Shown: one piece after another, positions 42,700 through 49,307 of the stretch | How positions within the stretch are numbered: position 1 is the first letter of the stretch | Layout of the letters: every line of letters begins with the position of its first letter | Assembly (NCBI RefSeq): GCF_025399895.1 | Contig: NZ_JAODUA010000032.1 | Span: forward strand, 1 to 49,307 | Source: Streptomyces sp. ASQP_92 | GTDB taxonomy: Bacteria; Actinomycetota; Actinomycetes; Streptomycetales; Streptomycetaceae | Length of the DNA stretch: 49,307 nucleotides | Direction: 5' to 3' | Notes under the pieces: generated by a model | Databases searched by the model: none | What the model was told of the DNA's origin: nothing | What the model saw: only the letters and a program-made list of their open reading frames with translations | Position numbers and translations under genes: made by a program

Positions 42700-42930
42700 G
42701 GGTTACGGGTCGCCGTGAACTGTCCGCTGCCGACTGGCAGATGTCGGTTGATTCCACCATCGTCCGTGCCGCCCGCCAGCACGCCGCCGGAGCCCGATAG
42801 AGGGGGCCTCGAACCCTGCCCTCGGGCCGTCGCGATGCGGACTGACCAGCAGACCTCACCTGTCCACGACGGCGCGGGCCGACCGCTCGCCTTCGCGCTG
42901 ACGGGCGGCAACACCAGCGGTGGGGCGGGT
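42700..42930 (+). mobile_element. IS5-family transposase fragment
   Basis: Pieces in two frames match an IS5-type DDE transposase: WQMSVDSTIVRAARQHAAGA near 42740-42800, with the first catalytic Asp, then DGAGRPLAFALTGGNTS near 42870-42920. Both ends are missing and the frame is broken. It abuts the MFS pseudogene. Confidence 0.6.
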
Positions 42931-42985
42931 TGATTCCTTTGCTGCCGCGGTGGTTGTCGACGAGTTCGAGCAGCACTTACCGGTC

Positions 42986-43618
42986 ACCATCGGCGGCCCA
43001 TTGCTCGGCGGTTTCGTCACCGGTCACTTCGACTGGCGCTGGGCTTTCTCCAGCAACCTGCCGCTCGGCCTTGTCGCCCTGGTGTGGCTGGGACTGCTGC
43101 TGCGCCTGCCCGCCCAGCGCATGTCGGCACGCATCGGCTGGGCCGGCACCGCCCTGCTGACCGTGTCCATCAACGTGATAGTGCTGGCCGCCAGCTGGGC
43201 CGGTACCACGTAGGCGTGGAGCTCCTGGCAGGTCATCGGCCTAGACCTGGTGGCCTTGTCCGGCCTCGTCTCACTCGTCGCGGTGGCGACGCGGGTCAGC
43301 GAACCTCTGCAGCCGCTGCGCGTGTTCACCAACCACCGGAACTACCCACTGGCGATGGTGGTGCTCCTCGCCGCCGGCGTAGTGATGTTCGGCGCCGCCT
43401 CTACCTGCCGCTGTTCCAGCAAACCGTGCAGGGCGCCTCGGCAACCACCTCCGGTCTGCTGATGCTACCGCTGCTGGTACCCGTCGCGATCGTCCCGACC
43501 GTCGCAGGCAAGATCATGTCGGCGACCGGCCGGTACAGGTCTTCCCCGTCCGCGGCACCGTGTTCCTCACCGTGGGCCTGGCACTGCTGGCCACCATGAA
43601 CACACATACCTCCGCTCG
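42986..43618 (+). pseudogene. MFS (DHA2/EmrB-like) transporter remnant
   Basis: A central part of a 14-helix drug:H+ antiporter is visible. It runs IGGPLLGGFVTGHFDWRWAF then SNLPLGLVALVWLGLLLRLP, to an in-frame TAG at 43211-43213. The same frame then resumes (LDLVALSGLVSLVAVATRVS, NHRNYPLAMVVLLAAGVVMF). A frameshift near 43400 leads to YLPLFQQTVQGASATTSGLL, and another near 43535 to FLTVGLALLATM. Both ends of the gene are missing. One nonsense and two frameshift changes. Confidence 0.7.
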
Positions 43619-44064
43619 GGGTCTCGAAGTCCGCGACCGACTGCATCATCGACCACCCCGGGCCCCACCTCGCGCTCCGGCCTCACCGAAGGTTCCGCAA
43701 GGGCACCATGCTCATCGCGGACGGAACCCTGGTCCCCGGCGGGGACGCCATGGCTGCTCTCCGGCGGTCTCGTGAGGTCCCGCCGCCCACGACACGGCTC
43801 CCGGGGGCCGGGTGCCCGGGGCTGATGTTCCGTCACCGGGAGGGTTGCCAGCCATCCACGCCAGGGCCGTGCCAGCGTAGCGAGGCTGCACGCTTGGCTG
43901 GAGGGGTGTCAGGGAGGTCCTTCTGCGGCTTTGAGTGTCCAGGAAGCAGCGGCCAGTCATAGGCTCCAGGCGAGAGTTGTCCAGTCCTCTCGGGGCGCCT
44001 GCGCCCTGCCTCACTCCCTTATGGCTGCGCTAGTTGTGCCCTCTCAGGACATGGGTTCTCGCGG
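43619..44064. other. Relic stretch
   Basis: No intact gene. Near 43690-43755 the + strand reads RKGTMLIADGTLVPGGD, resembling the first-Asp region of another IS5-type transposase (LDGTLVPxDR). The remainder is uninformative. Confidence 0.35.
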
Positions 44065-45054
44065 TCAGGCTTGGCGGGCGTAGGACGCAAGGCGATCGGC
44101 GAGCGCGGTGACGAGGTCGCGCAGTTCATCGGGGCGCTCGATGACGAACGGCCGGTCGAGTGAGGCGAGTACTGGAGGTAACCAGTCGAGCCGCTCGGCC
44201 CGCAGCTCGACGCGCAGCCAGCGCTCGGTCGCCCGGTCCTGGCCTGTCGCGGGCTCGTGCTCCTCCAGGCTCGCGACGCTGGCGGGTAGGTGGGCGCGGA
44301 TCTGCTCAACTGTCCCGTGGATCCGCAAGGTCACCTCATGCTGGTACTCGGCCGTGGCGAACGCTGACAACACGCGCTGTGCCGGACCGGGACCCACGAG
44401 TGCTTCGAATGTGCCGGGCAGGGTCCGCGCGTCTGCGATGCGATCGAGCCGGAAGGTTCGGTCCTCGCCGATTTGAGCGTCCTTGCCCGTGACGTACCAC
44501 CGGCCCGAATGGGCGACGATCCCGTACGCGTGCAGCGTACGTTCGCTGCGCCGTCCGTCGCGGTCGGTGTAGCGGATCGAGACCGGTCGGCGGTGGCGCA
44601 CCGCATCGGCGATGGTGAGCAGGACCCCAGCGTCCGGGGTGTCGAACTCGCCGGGCTGGTCCGTGAAGGCGAGAGCCTCCAGAAGTGTGTCAAGTCGACG
44701 GGCGATGTGCTTGGGCAGCACCCGCCGGATCTTCGCCGATGCCGTCTCGCTTGCCGTGCGCTCCGTCGTCGTCAGCCCTGCCCGGCGGCCGGCGACCAGG
44801 CCGAGCAGCACGGCCAGCGCCTCGTCGTCGCTGAGCATGAGCGGAGGCAAGCGGTACCCGGGGGCGAGCCGGTACCCGCCGTAGCGGCCGCGCACCGATT
44901 CCACGGGCACATCCAGTTCGATCAGCTGGTCCACATACCGCCGCACGGTGCGCCCTTCGACGCCGAGCCGGTCGGCTAGTTCGGCCACCGTCCGGGTGCC
45001 ACCCGACTGCAGCAGCTCCAGGAGTGTCAGCACGCGGGCAGTGGGTCGGGACAT
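44065..45054 (-). CDS. YafY/WYL-domain HTH regulator
   Basis: A 329-residue regulator. The HTH_11 region (TARVLTLLELLQSGGTRTVA, LGVEGRTVRRYVDQLIELDV) leads to the WYL domain (SGRWYVTGKDAQIGEDRTF, RLDRI) and a full WCX extension to the C terminus. It is complete, unlike the WYL protein at 21417. Divergent from a VOC protein across 93 bases with an inverted repeat, so it likely controls that gene and itself. ATG 45054 was chosen; GTG 45060 is two codons upstream. Confidence 0.88.
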   Translation of the reverse strand: MSRPTARVLTLLELLQSGGTRTVAELADRLGVEGRTVRRYVDQLIELDVPVESVRGRYGGYRLAPGYRLPPLMLSDDEALAVLLGLVAGRRAGLTTTERTASETASAKIRRVLPKHIARRLDTLLEALAFTDQPGEFDTPDAGVLLTIADAVRHRRPVSIRYTDRDGRRSERTLHAYGIVAHSGRWYVTGKDAQIGEDRTFRLDRIADARTLPGTFEALVGPGPAQRVLSAFATAEYQHEVTLRIHGTVEQIRAHLPASVASLEEHEPATGQDRATERWLRVELRAERLDWLPPVLASLDRPFVIERPDELRDLVTALADRLASYARQA

Positions 45055-45074
45055 ATGCACAACCTAACGCGAAT

Positions 45075-45109
45075 ACAGGACCGATTCTGTCCACTATTTC
45101 TCCTAGCCT
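45075..45109. promoter_or_regulatory. Divergent WYL/VOC promoter and operator
   Basis: ACAG-N8-CTGT (45075-45090) overlaps a GGAC-N7-GTCC repeat (45078-45092). A TAGCCT -10-like hexamer at 45104-45109 faces the VOC gene. Similar ACAGGA/CTGTCC sites lie in promoters of other WYL/YafY-controlled genes. Confidence 0.5.
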
Positions 45110-45147
45110 GCGCAGTGCACACCGTCGGCACAGCCAAGGAGATCCCC

Positions 45148-45546
45148 ATGAAGTTCGTTTCGATCCGCATCATCACCAGCGACGTAGCACGCCTCGTCGA
45201 GTTCTATGAGCGAGCCACAGGGGCGCGGGCGACGTCGGCCACCGAAGACTTCGCCGAACTCAAGACCGCGGGCGCCACCCTCGCGATCGCCGGCACCCGC
45301 ACCGTCCCGCTGTTCGCCCCGGGTTCTGCCCGCCCGGCAGACAACCACAGCGTGATCACCGAGTTCCTTGTTGACGACGTGGACCGCGTTCACCAGAACC
45401 TGACCGGCTTCGTCACCGACTTCGTCACCGAGCCCACGACGATGCCCTGGGGCAACCGGTCGCTCCTGTTCCGTGACCCCGACGGCAACCTCGTCAACTT
45501 CTTCACCCCCGTCACCCCAGCGGCCATCGAAAAGTTCGCACGCTGA
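45148..45546 (+). CDS. VOC (glyoxalase/bleomycin-resistance) family protein
   Basis: A 132-residue protein with the two beta-alpha-beta-beta-beta modules of the vicinal oxygen chelate fold: MKFVSIRIITSDVARLVEFY with GARATSATEDFAELKTAG, then VITEFLVDDVDRVHQNL and WGNRSLLFRDPDGNLVNFF. The RDPDGN box with a nearby acidic residue is typical. It may be a small lyase, dioxygenase-like enzyme or binding protein. AAGGAG precedes the ATG. It has its own terminator and a divergent WYL regulator. Confidence 0.87.
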   Translation: MKFVSIRIITSDVARLVEFYERATGARATSATEDFAELKTAGATLAIAGTRTVPLFAPGSARPADNHSVITEFLVDDVDRVHQNLTGFVTDFVTEPTTMPWGNRSLLFRDPDGNLVNFFTPVTPAAIEKFAR

Positions 45547-45567
45547 CGCCGCGCACAGCCGCTCACA

Positions 45568-45595
45568 CGGGAGCCCTGAGATCCCAGGGCTCCCG
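45568..45595 (+). terminator. Hairpin terminator after the VOC gene
   Basis: A perfect 11-bp stem (CGGGAGCCCTG with CAGGGCTCCCG) and a 6-base loop start 22 bases after the stop codon. No T-run. Confidence 0.7.
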
Positions 45596-46294
45596 GTGAA
45601 CACAGCCGCCCGAACCACTCGCGGACATCCCGCAGCAGCTGACCTTTGAAGGCTTCGTGTAACCAAGGTCCCGAGACACCACAGCTAGTGGCTACTGCCG
45701 GCTGCCGGTAGCCGCTGATCGGCTCGCCCACGAACTCCCGTTCTGAGGAGTCGACGCTGCGCCTCTTCTGGAGCCCCGCCCACACCGCGGCGGCTCCTCG
45801 TGCAGCGAGGGGACACGGAGCTGATCGTCGAGGAAGCCCAGCCGCCAGCCACGGCCACGGCCTCGGCCGTGGACGAGAGATCGAGTGCCAGCCTGCATGT
45901 TCCGTGCTGGAGGGGGCACTTGATCCAAGCTGTGAAGTCGGATCCTTGCTCCGATGGCGAACCGCGGCCCCGCACCTCAACCCCGAGACGAGTGGCGGGG
46001 CCGCAACACGTGATGTGGTTCGTTCCGCTGCCCTCAGCACTGCGGCACGGGCCGTCCAAGCCGTTGCAACAGCCGCTGCGCCACTCCCGGTTACCGCGTT
46101 CTATACCCGCAGGGTGGCTTTGTTGACGAGAACGGGTTTTTGCTCACTTTCCGTGAAGCGGTGGCTGATCGTCACTTGACGGAGATGTCTTCGAAGCTGC
46201 CCGGTGCTGATCACTCCGCCCAGAGGGGGAGCGGCCCATATCGCGACGGCGGTGGGGACGGGGAGCGAGTGGTCCCAGATGATCAGGGCGGTAA
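45596..46294. other. Non-coding stretch and IS5 left flank
   Basis: No gene recognised between 45600 and 46120. From about 46115 the sequence (GGCTTTGTTGACGAGAACGG, then a GCTCACTTTCCGTGAAG stretch) looks like the outer end of an IS5-type element that would belong to the transposase at 46295-47101, but its mate at the other side was not found. Confidence 0.35.
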
Positions 46295-47101
46295 TCAGCG
46301 TCGCAATTCGGCGTTGGCGTGCTCGACGCAGATCCGCTCCGAGGACTGCCGTCGGCGCATCTCCCGCCAGGCGTACTGCTCGCCGAGCGGCGCGTCGCCC
46401 TTCGGCTTCTTCGGAGGGGCGCTGATCTGGTCAGGGAACTCATTGGCCAACCCCCGGTATCCCTCGTCGACCTTGGCCGTCATCTTCGGGTGGAGCCGGA
46501 ACTGCTCGGCGATACCCTCGGTGCGCATCGCGGTCTGGTCGTGCATGCGGCCCGGGCGGTCCGTACCCGACCACAGCAGACGGCCCTGGCCGTCGCTGAT
46601 GGTGGTGGTCTTGATGGTGTTCTGCTTCTTCTTGCCAGAGACGAAGGCCCGCCGTCCAGGCCTGCCTGCCTTCGGGCGGCGAACCTGGGTCTCGGCGCCG
46701 TCGATCCGCAACCGGATCCCAGCGGCCTCGGCGTAGGCGAACATGTCCGCCAGGGTCCGAAGTCGCACGCCGGAGTGGTCGGGGACTGCGAAGCCATGCA
46801 TGGCCAGCAACGGGCGGATCTCCCCGATGGCACGGGAGATCGTGGAGCGGGCGATGCCGCACAACTCGGCGAGCGCGGTGTGCGGGAGCCCGGTGCGTAG
46901 GTGGACCAAAGTGACGAGCGGGCGGTCGGTGAAGACCAGGTCGTGCTTCGGGCCGGCACCGGCCTCCCGCTGCCGCTCGGCACCACGCCGCTCACGAAGC
47001 TCCGACTCGCACCGGGCGAGCCACAGATCGGCCAACTCCTCGATGAAATCGCCGAGATGTGCACGCGAGACGCCGCAGAAGACAGGATGGGTCAAGGCCA
47101 C
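46295..47101 (-). CDS. IS5-family (DDE_Tnp_4) transposase, C terminus shortened
   Basis: A 268-residue transposase. The N-terminal HTH_4-like domain (LVTLVHLRTGLPHTALAELC, GIARSTISRAIGEIRP) precedes a DDE domain with Asp in LRIDGAETQVRRP, Asp in DRPGRMHDQT, and Glu in RICVEHANAELRR. All three catalytic residues are present. The stop comes directly after ANAELRR, where relatives continue about 30 residues, so the tail may be lost through a mutation and activity is doubtful. The start is GTG 47101. Confidence 0.78.
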   Translation of the reverse strand: MALTHPVFCGVSRAHLGDFIEELADLWLARCESELRERRGAERQREAGAGPKHDLVFTDRPLVTLVHLRTGLPHTALAELCGIARSTISRAIGEIRPLLAMHGFAVPDHSGVRLRTLADMFAYAEAAGIRLRIDGAETQVRRPKAGRPGRRAFVSGKKKQNTIKTTTISDGQGRLLWSGTDRPGRMHDQTAMRTEGIAEQFRLHPKMTAKVDEGYRGLANEFPDQISAPPKKPKGDAPLGEQYAWREMRRRQSSERICVEHANAELRR

Positions 47102-47262
47102 ACGGGCCCACTTCTTAATTACACTCGAAGAACCCTCGCGGCCACTGCCACGTCACGGCTGCCAGCCGATGATCAATGGGTGTGGCCCTTCTGTGGGAAC
47201 TGTCCGAGCTGGGAACTTCCTGCAGAAGAGCAAACGCAGCCAACGAAGCACCGGCCCGAGCA

Positions 47263-47793
47263 TCAGGGCCTCAGCAGTCCGCCCACCCACCAGTCGTGCG
47301 GCTTGCCATCGTTGGCGATGCCGCGATTGCGCAGTGTCCCTTCGACAGTGAAGCCGAGTTTCTCGGCGACGGCACGCGAGCCGGTGTTCCCGGCCATGGC
47401 CCACCACTCGATGCGGTGCACGTCGAGCGTGGCCCAGCCCCAGTCGCACAGGGCCCGAGCGGCCTCAACCGAGTGCCCGCGTCCGCGCTGCTCCTTGACC
47501 GCCCAGAAACCGAGCTCCCAGACGCCGCGGCTGATGAGGGTCAGGCAGTACGAGCCGACCAGGGCGCCAGTGTCCTTGCGGAACGCGCCGAGGGTGTAGT
47601 CCCTGTCCTCGGCCCACTGAACGGGCAGCTTCTCGCCGACGAGCTTCTCCGCGTCCGCACGCCGGTAAGGCACCGGCACCGGGGTATAGAACTGGATGTC
47701 CTCGTCCTGACAGGCTTCGTACACCGCATCCACGTCGGCAGGTTCGAAGGCCCGCAGCACCAGACGGTCGGTCTCAAGAGTCACTGGATCCAT
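47263..47793 (-). CDS. GNAT N-acetyltransferase (RimJ/RimL-like)
   Basis: A 176-residue acetyltransferase. It begins LETDRLVLRAFEPADVDAV, the typical RimJ/RimL start. The acetyl-CoA site is in ELGFWAVKEQRGRGHSVEAA (Q/R-x-x-G-x-G/A form) and the C-terminal AVAEKLGFTVEGTLRNRG is family-like. It probably acetylates a protein N terminus or a small amine. ATG 47793. The interval 47102-47262 shows no gene. Confidence 0.88.
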   Translation of the reverse strand: MDPVTLETDRLVLRAFEPADVDAVYEACQDEDIQFYTPVPVPYRRADAEKLVGEKLPVQWAEDRDYTLGAFRKDTGALVGSYCLTLISRGVWELGFWAVKEQRGRGHSVEAARALCDWGWATLDVHRIEWWAMAGNTGSRAVAEKLGFTVEGTLRNRGIANDGKPHDWWVGGLLRP

Positions 47794-47997
47794 CGCGGCA
47801 GTATGACCACCATCAACAAGCGGGGACCAGCGAATATCCCGACCGAGTACCGCCCATCACACAGCCCGGGCCGGTCAACGGTCGTCGCAGCACCCGAGAT
47901 CAGCTGCCCCCCCCGAGACGGAGCTACACCCACCATCAATCGCGGATCGAGGCGTAAGTTGAACCACATCGGTGAGGGCGAGCCAAGGGGGGACACC

Positions 47998-48714
47998 GTG
48001 GCGTTGGGCAGGGGCGGTGCGCGGGAGGAAGCTCCGGTGCCGACGGTCGAGTGGGCTGGGGTGTGGCAGTTCACCCTCGGCACCGTGGAGCGCCCGGCCA
48101 CCAAGTACCGTCCGCGCGCCGTGCGCGGGCCACGCGCCATCCGTGTTCCACGGGGCGCGGGCCGCTCGCAGGTGTTCGCCCCCTGTGCCTATGTTGCTCC
48201 GAGCGCGCCGCCAGCGCCCTCGTCCGCCACGGTGCTCTGCTTGTACGAGGACGCGGACGCCCAGCGTCTGCTGTGTTGTCTCGTCGCTGAGGACGGGCAG
48301 GAAGGGCAGGACGGGCAGGAAGGCGAACGTCGGTTTCATGTGAGCGACGGGCAGGGAAAGCCCATCGGCACCATTCGGCGGGTCCCGCCGTCGGGCAAGC
48401 TTTTCAAACACACATGGCGGATCAGTCAGCCAGGCCACCCGGAAATCGCCGGGCGCAACCAGTGGAGCGGTCACCACGTAAAGCGGCTCGCCAAGCGAGC
48501 TGCCGGCAACATCGTCCCGGAAGTGCTGAACGCCGTGACCGGGATGGGGGTCGATGAGACCTACGGCAAAGCGAGCCCGAAGAGCCGAACCCTGGAGTGG
48601 GTGTCCGATGGTGACGTGGTGATGGTGTCCGAGAGCATCAAACTGATCACGATCAAAAAGGACTGGCTGGATCGCCGTCTGGCCTTCGCCTTCGCCGTTC
48701 TCGGGGACAGGTGA
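47998..48714 (+). CDS. Putative LURP-one/scramblase-like protein
   Basis: A 238-residue protein without a signal peptide. The region 80-235 alternates beta strands with conserved-looking turns (VLCLYEDADAQRLLCCLVAE, RRFHVSDGQGKPIGTIRRV, RTLEWVSDGDVVMVSESIKL, then a final hydrophobic helix LAFAFAVLGD). A beta barrel around a terminal hydrophobic helix is the tubby/LURP-one/scramblase plan, so I suggest that fold; it is not certain. An EGQDGQEGE insert is low complexity. GTG 47998 follows GGGGGGAC. Confidence 0.6.
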   Translation: MALGRGGAREEAPVPTVEWAGVWQFTLGTVERPATKYRPRAVRGPRAIRVPRGAGRSQVFAPCAYVAPSAPPAPSSATVLCLYEDADAQRLLCCLVAEDGQEGQDGQEGERRFHVSDGQGKPIGTIRRVPPSGKLFKHTWRISQPGHPEIAGRNQWSGHHVKRLAKRAAGNIVPEVLNAVTGMGVDETYGKASPKSRTLEWVSDGDVVMVSESIKLITIKKDWLDRRLAFAFAVLGDR

Positions 48715-48770
48715 GGGCACCGGGTCCCCTGGCGGCGGTCATCGAAGCACAGAGTGAAGAGGTCGGGGGA

Positions 48771-49250
48771 TCACACATGGGCAATGTCGGTCTGGCAGAT
48801 CTGGAGCAGACCGGCACACTCGTCGATGGCAGAAGCGGGGTGTGCGACAAACTGAAGGAAGCCCTCACTCGCGTCCAACCTGGGCGTGTCCTCGGGTCGG
48901 CCACCCTTAAACCGCGGTTGCACGTCCGTGAGATGGGCGAACACCGCTATATGTCGGTCCCGCCGGCCGAAAGTGAGCGCGGGAGCTGTCGTAGGAAGGC
49001 ATGGCAGGTCACACCGGGGCCACTTTTGCGGGGACGCCGCGTCGGATCGACCGACAGTACACGGGTGACTGCGGGACGGGTCAGTCGGAGTAGTCGCCCC
49101 CTCGGGGCGGCGCGGGCTGAGGACGGCGTTCACGGCTGCCGAGGCAGCGCCGATCGAGGTGAGGGGCAAGGTGTCGACCTCTTTGAGGACGATGGCCAGC
49201 GCGAGGTCTACGGCGTCCGCGCTACTGGAGGCGGCGCCCATGTACTTCAC
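48771..49250 (-). CDS. Hypothetical protein, strand uncertain
   Basis: On the minus strand GTG 49250 is preceded by AGGAGGA and reads VKYMGAASSSADAVDLALAI and VLKEVDTLPLTSIGAASAAV; this part looks genuine. After about residue 60 the composition changes (Cys/Pro/Arg-rich), which may mean a frameshift. On the + strand an overlapping frame from ATG 48777 (MGNVGLADLEQTGTLVDG) is also plausible for its first 55 codons. I cannot decide which, if either, is real. Confidence 0.3.
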   Translation of the reverse strand: MKYMGAASSSADAVDLALAIVLKEVDTLPLTSIGAASAAVNAVLSPRRPEGATTPTDPSRSHPCTVGRSDAASPQKWPRCDLPCLPTTAPALTFGRRDRHIAVFAHLTDVQPRFKGGRPEDTPRLDASEGFLQFVAHPASAIDECAGLLQICQTDIAHV

Positions 49251-49307
49251 ACTCCTCCTGTTCGTCGTCTCGGCGCGTTCCAGCGTGACGTTCACACCTG
49301 ACCGTTC

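Noticed and set aside
1..49307. CRISPR array, rRNA or riboswitch
   Set aside because: No spaced direct repeats of suitable size, rRNA-like sequence or recognisable riboswitch core was found by eye.

Overview
The window is high-GC DNA with frequent GTG starts and Shine-Dalgarno boxes, and its gene families (MarR, TetR, HxlR, WYL and ArsR regulators, diiron oxygenases, TPR-kinase fusions, IS5, IS21 and ISL3 relics) are typical of a Streptomyces or close actinomycete. Intact genes alternate with many decayed ones, and no core housekeeping operon, rRNA or convincing tRNA was found. This looks like an accessory region, for example a chromosome arm. That placement is inference.

Layout. 1-4.4 kb: small hypothetical gene, flavoprotein pseudogene, DUF2087 protein, ISL3 relic, hypothetical gene with an in-frame stop, SRPBCC-MarR operon, amidohydrolase pseudogene. 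4.7-9.7 kb: secreted M1-type metallopeptidase, truncated isochorismatase-like gene, secreted ChW-repeat protein with a strong hairpin after it, hypothetical gene with an in-frame TAG, IS5 relic, methyltransferase, octamer repeat. 10.6-15.7 kb: the clearest metabolic cassette, a Baeyer-Villiger/flavin monooxygenase, an AurF-type diiron oxygenase and a ferredoxin-ferredoxin reductase fusion, with a convergent TetR regulator. 15.8-18.2 kb: methyltransferase and a divergent imine-reductase-like/HxlR pair. 18.2-21.4 kb: relic zone with integrase tail, DUF4240 gene, IS21 relic, Ig-like fragment, and an IS5 derivative whose inverted ends enclose a small extra gene. 21.4-24.3 kb: WYL regulator, alpha/beta hydrolase, methyltransferase and FabH fragments, conserved hypothetical. 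24.6-27.4 kb: a 925-residue TPR/unknown-domain/Ser-Thr kinase fusion. 27.5-30.7 kb: possible lanthipeptide synthetase relic, FAD monooxygenase, luciferase-like oxidoreductase. 31-36.4 kb: class C beta-lactamase-like exported hydrolase, erythromycin-esterase-like relic, flavodoxin-fold quinone reductase, serine-hydrolase tail, LysE exporter. 36.5-40.1 kb: nonamer repeat, RibD_C reductase overlapping an ArsR-SRPBCC fusion, quinone oxidoreductase, small membrane protein. 40.4-49.3 kb: beta-propeller lipoprotein divergent from a PAP2 phosphatase, IS5 relic and MFS pseudogene, WYL regulator divergent from a VOC protein, IS5 transposase, GNAT acetyltransferase, putative scramblase/LURP-like protein and an unresolved locus at the edge.

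The common theme is small redox or detoxification units, each beside its own regulator with a visible inverted repeat in the promoter. The three-gene oxygenase cassette and the kinase fusion are the best candidates for undescribed biology. Everything was read by eye from sequence and translations. Family names rest on motif recognition, not on database searches.
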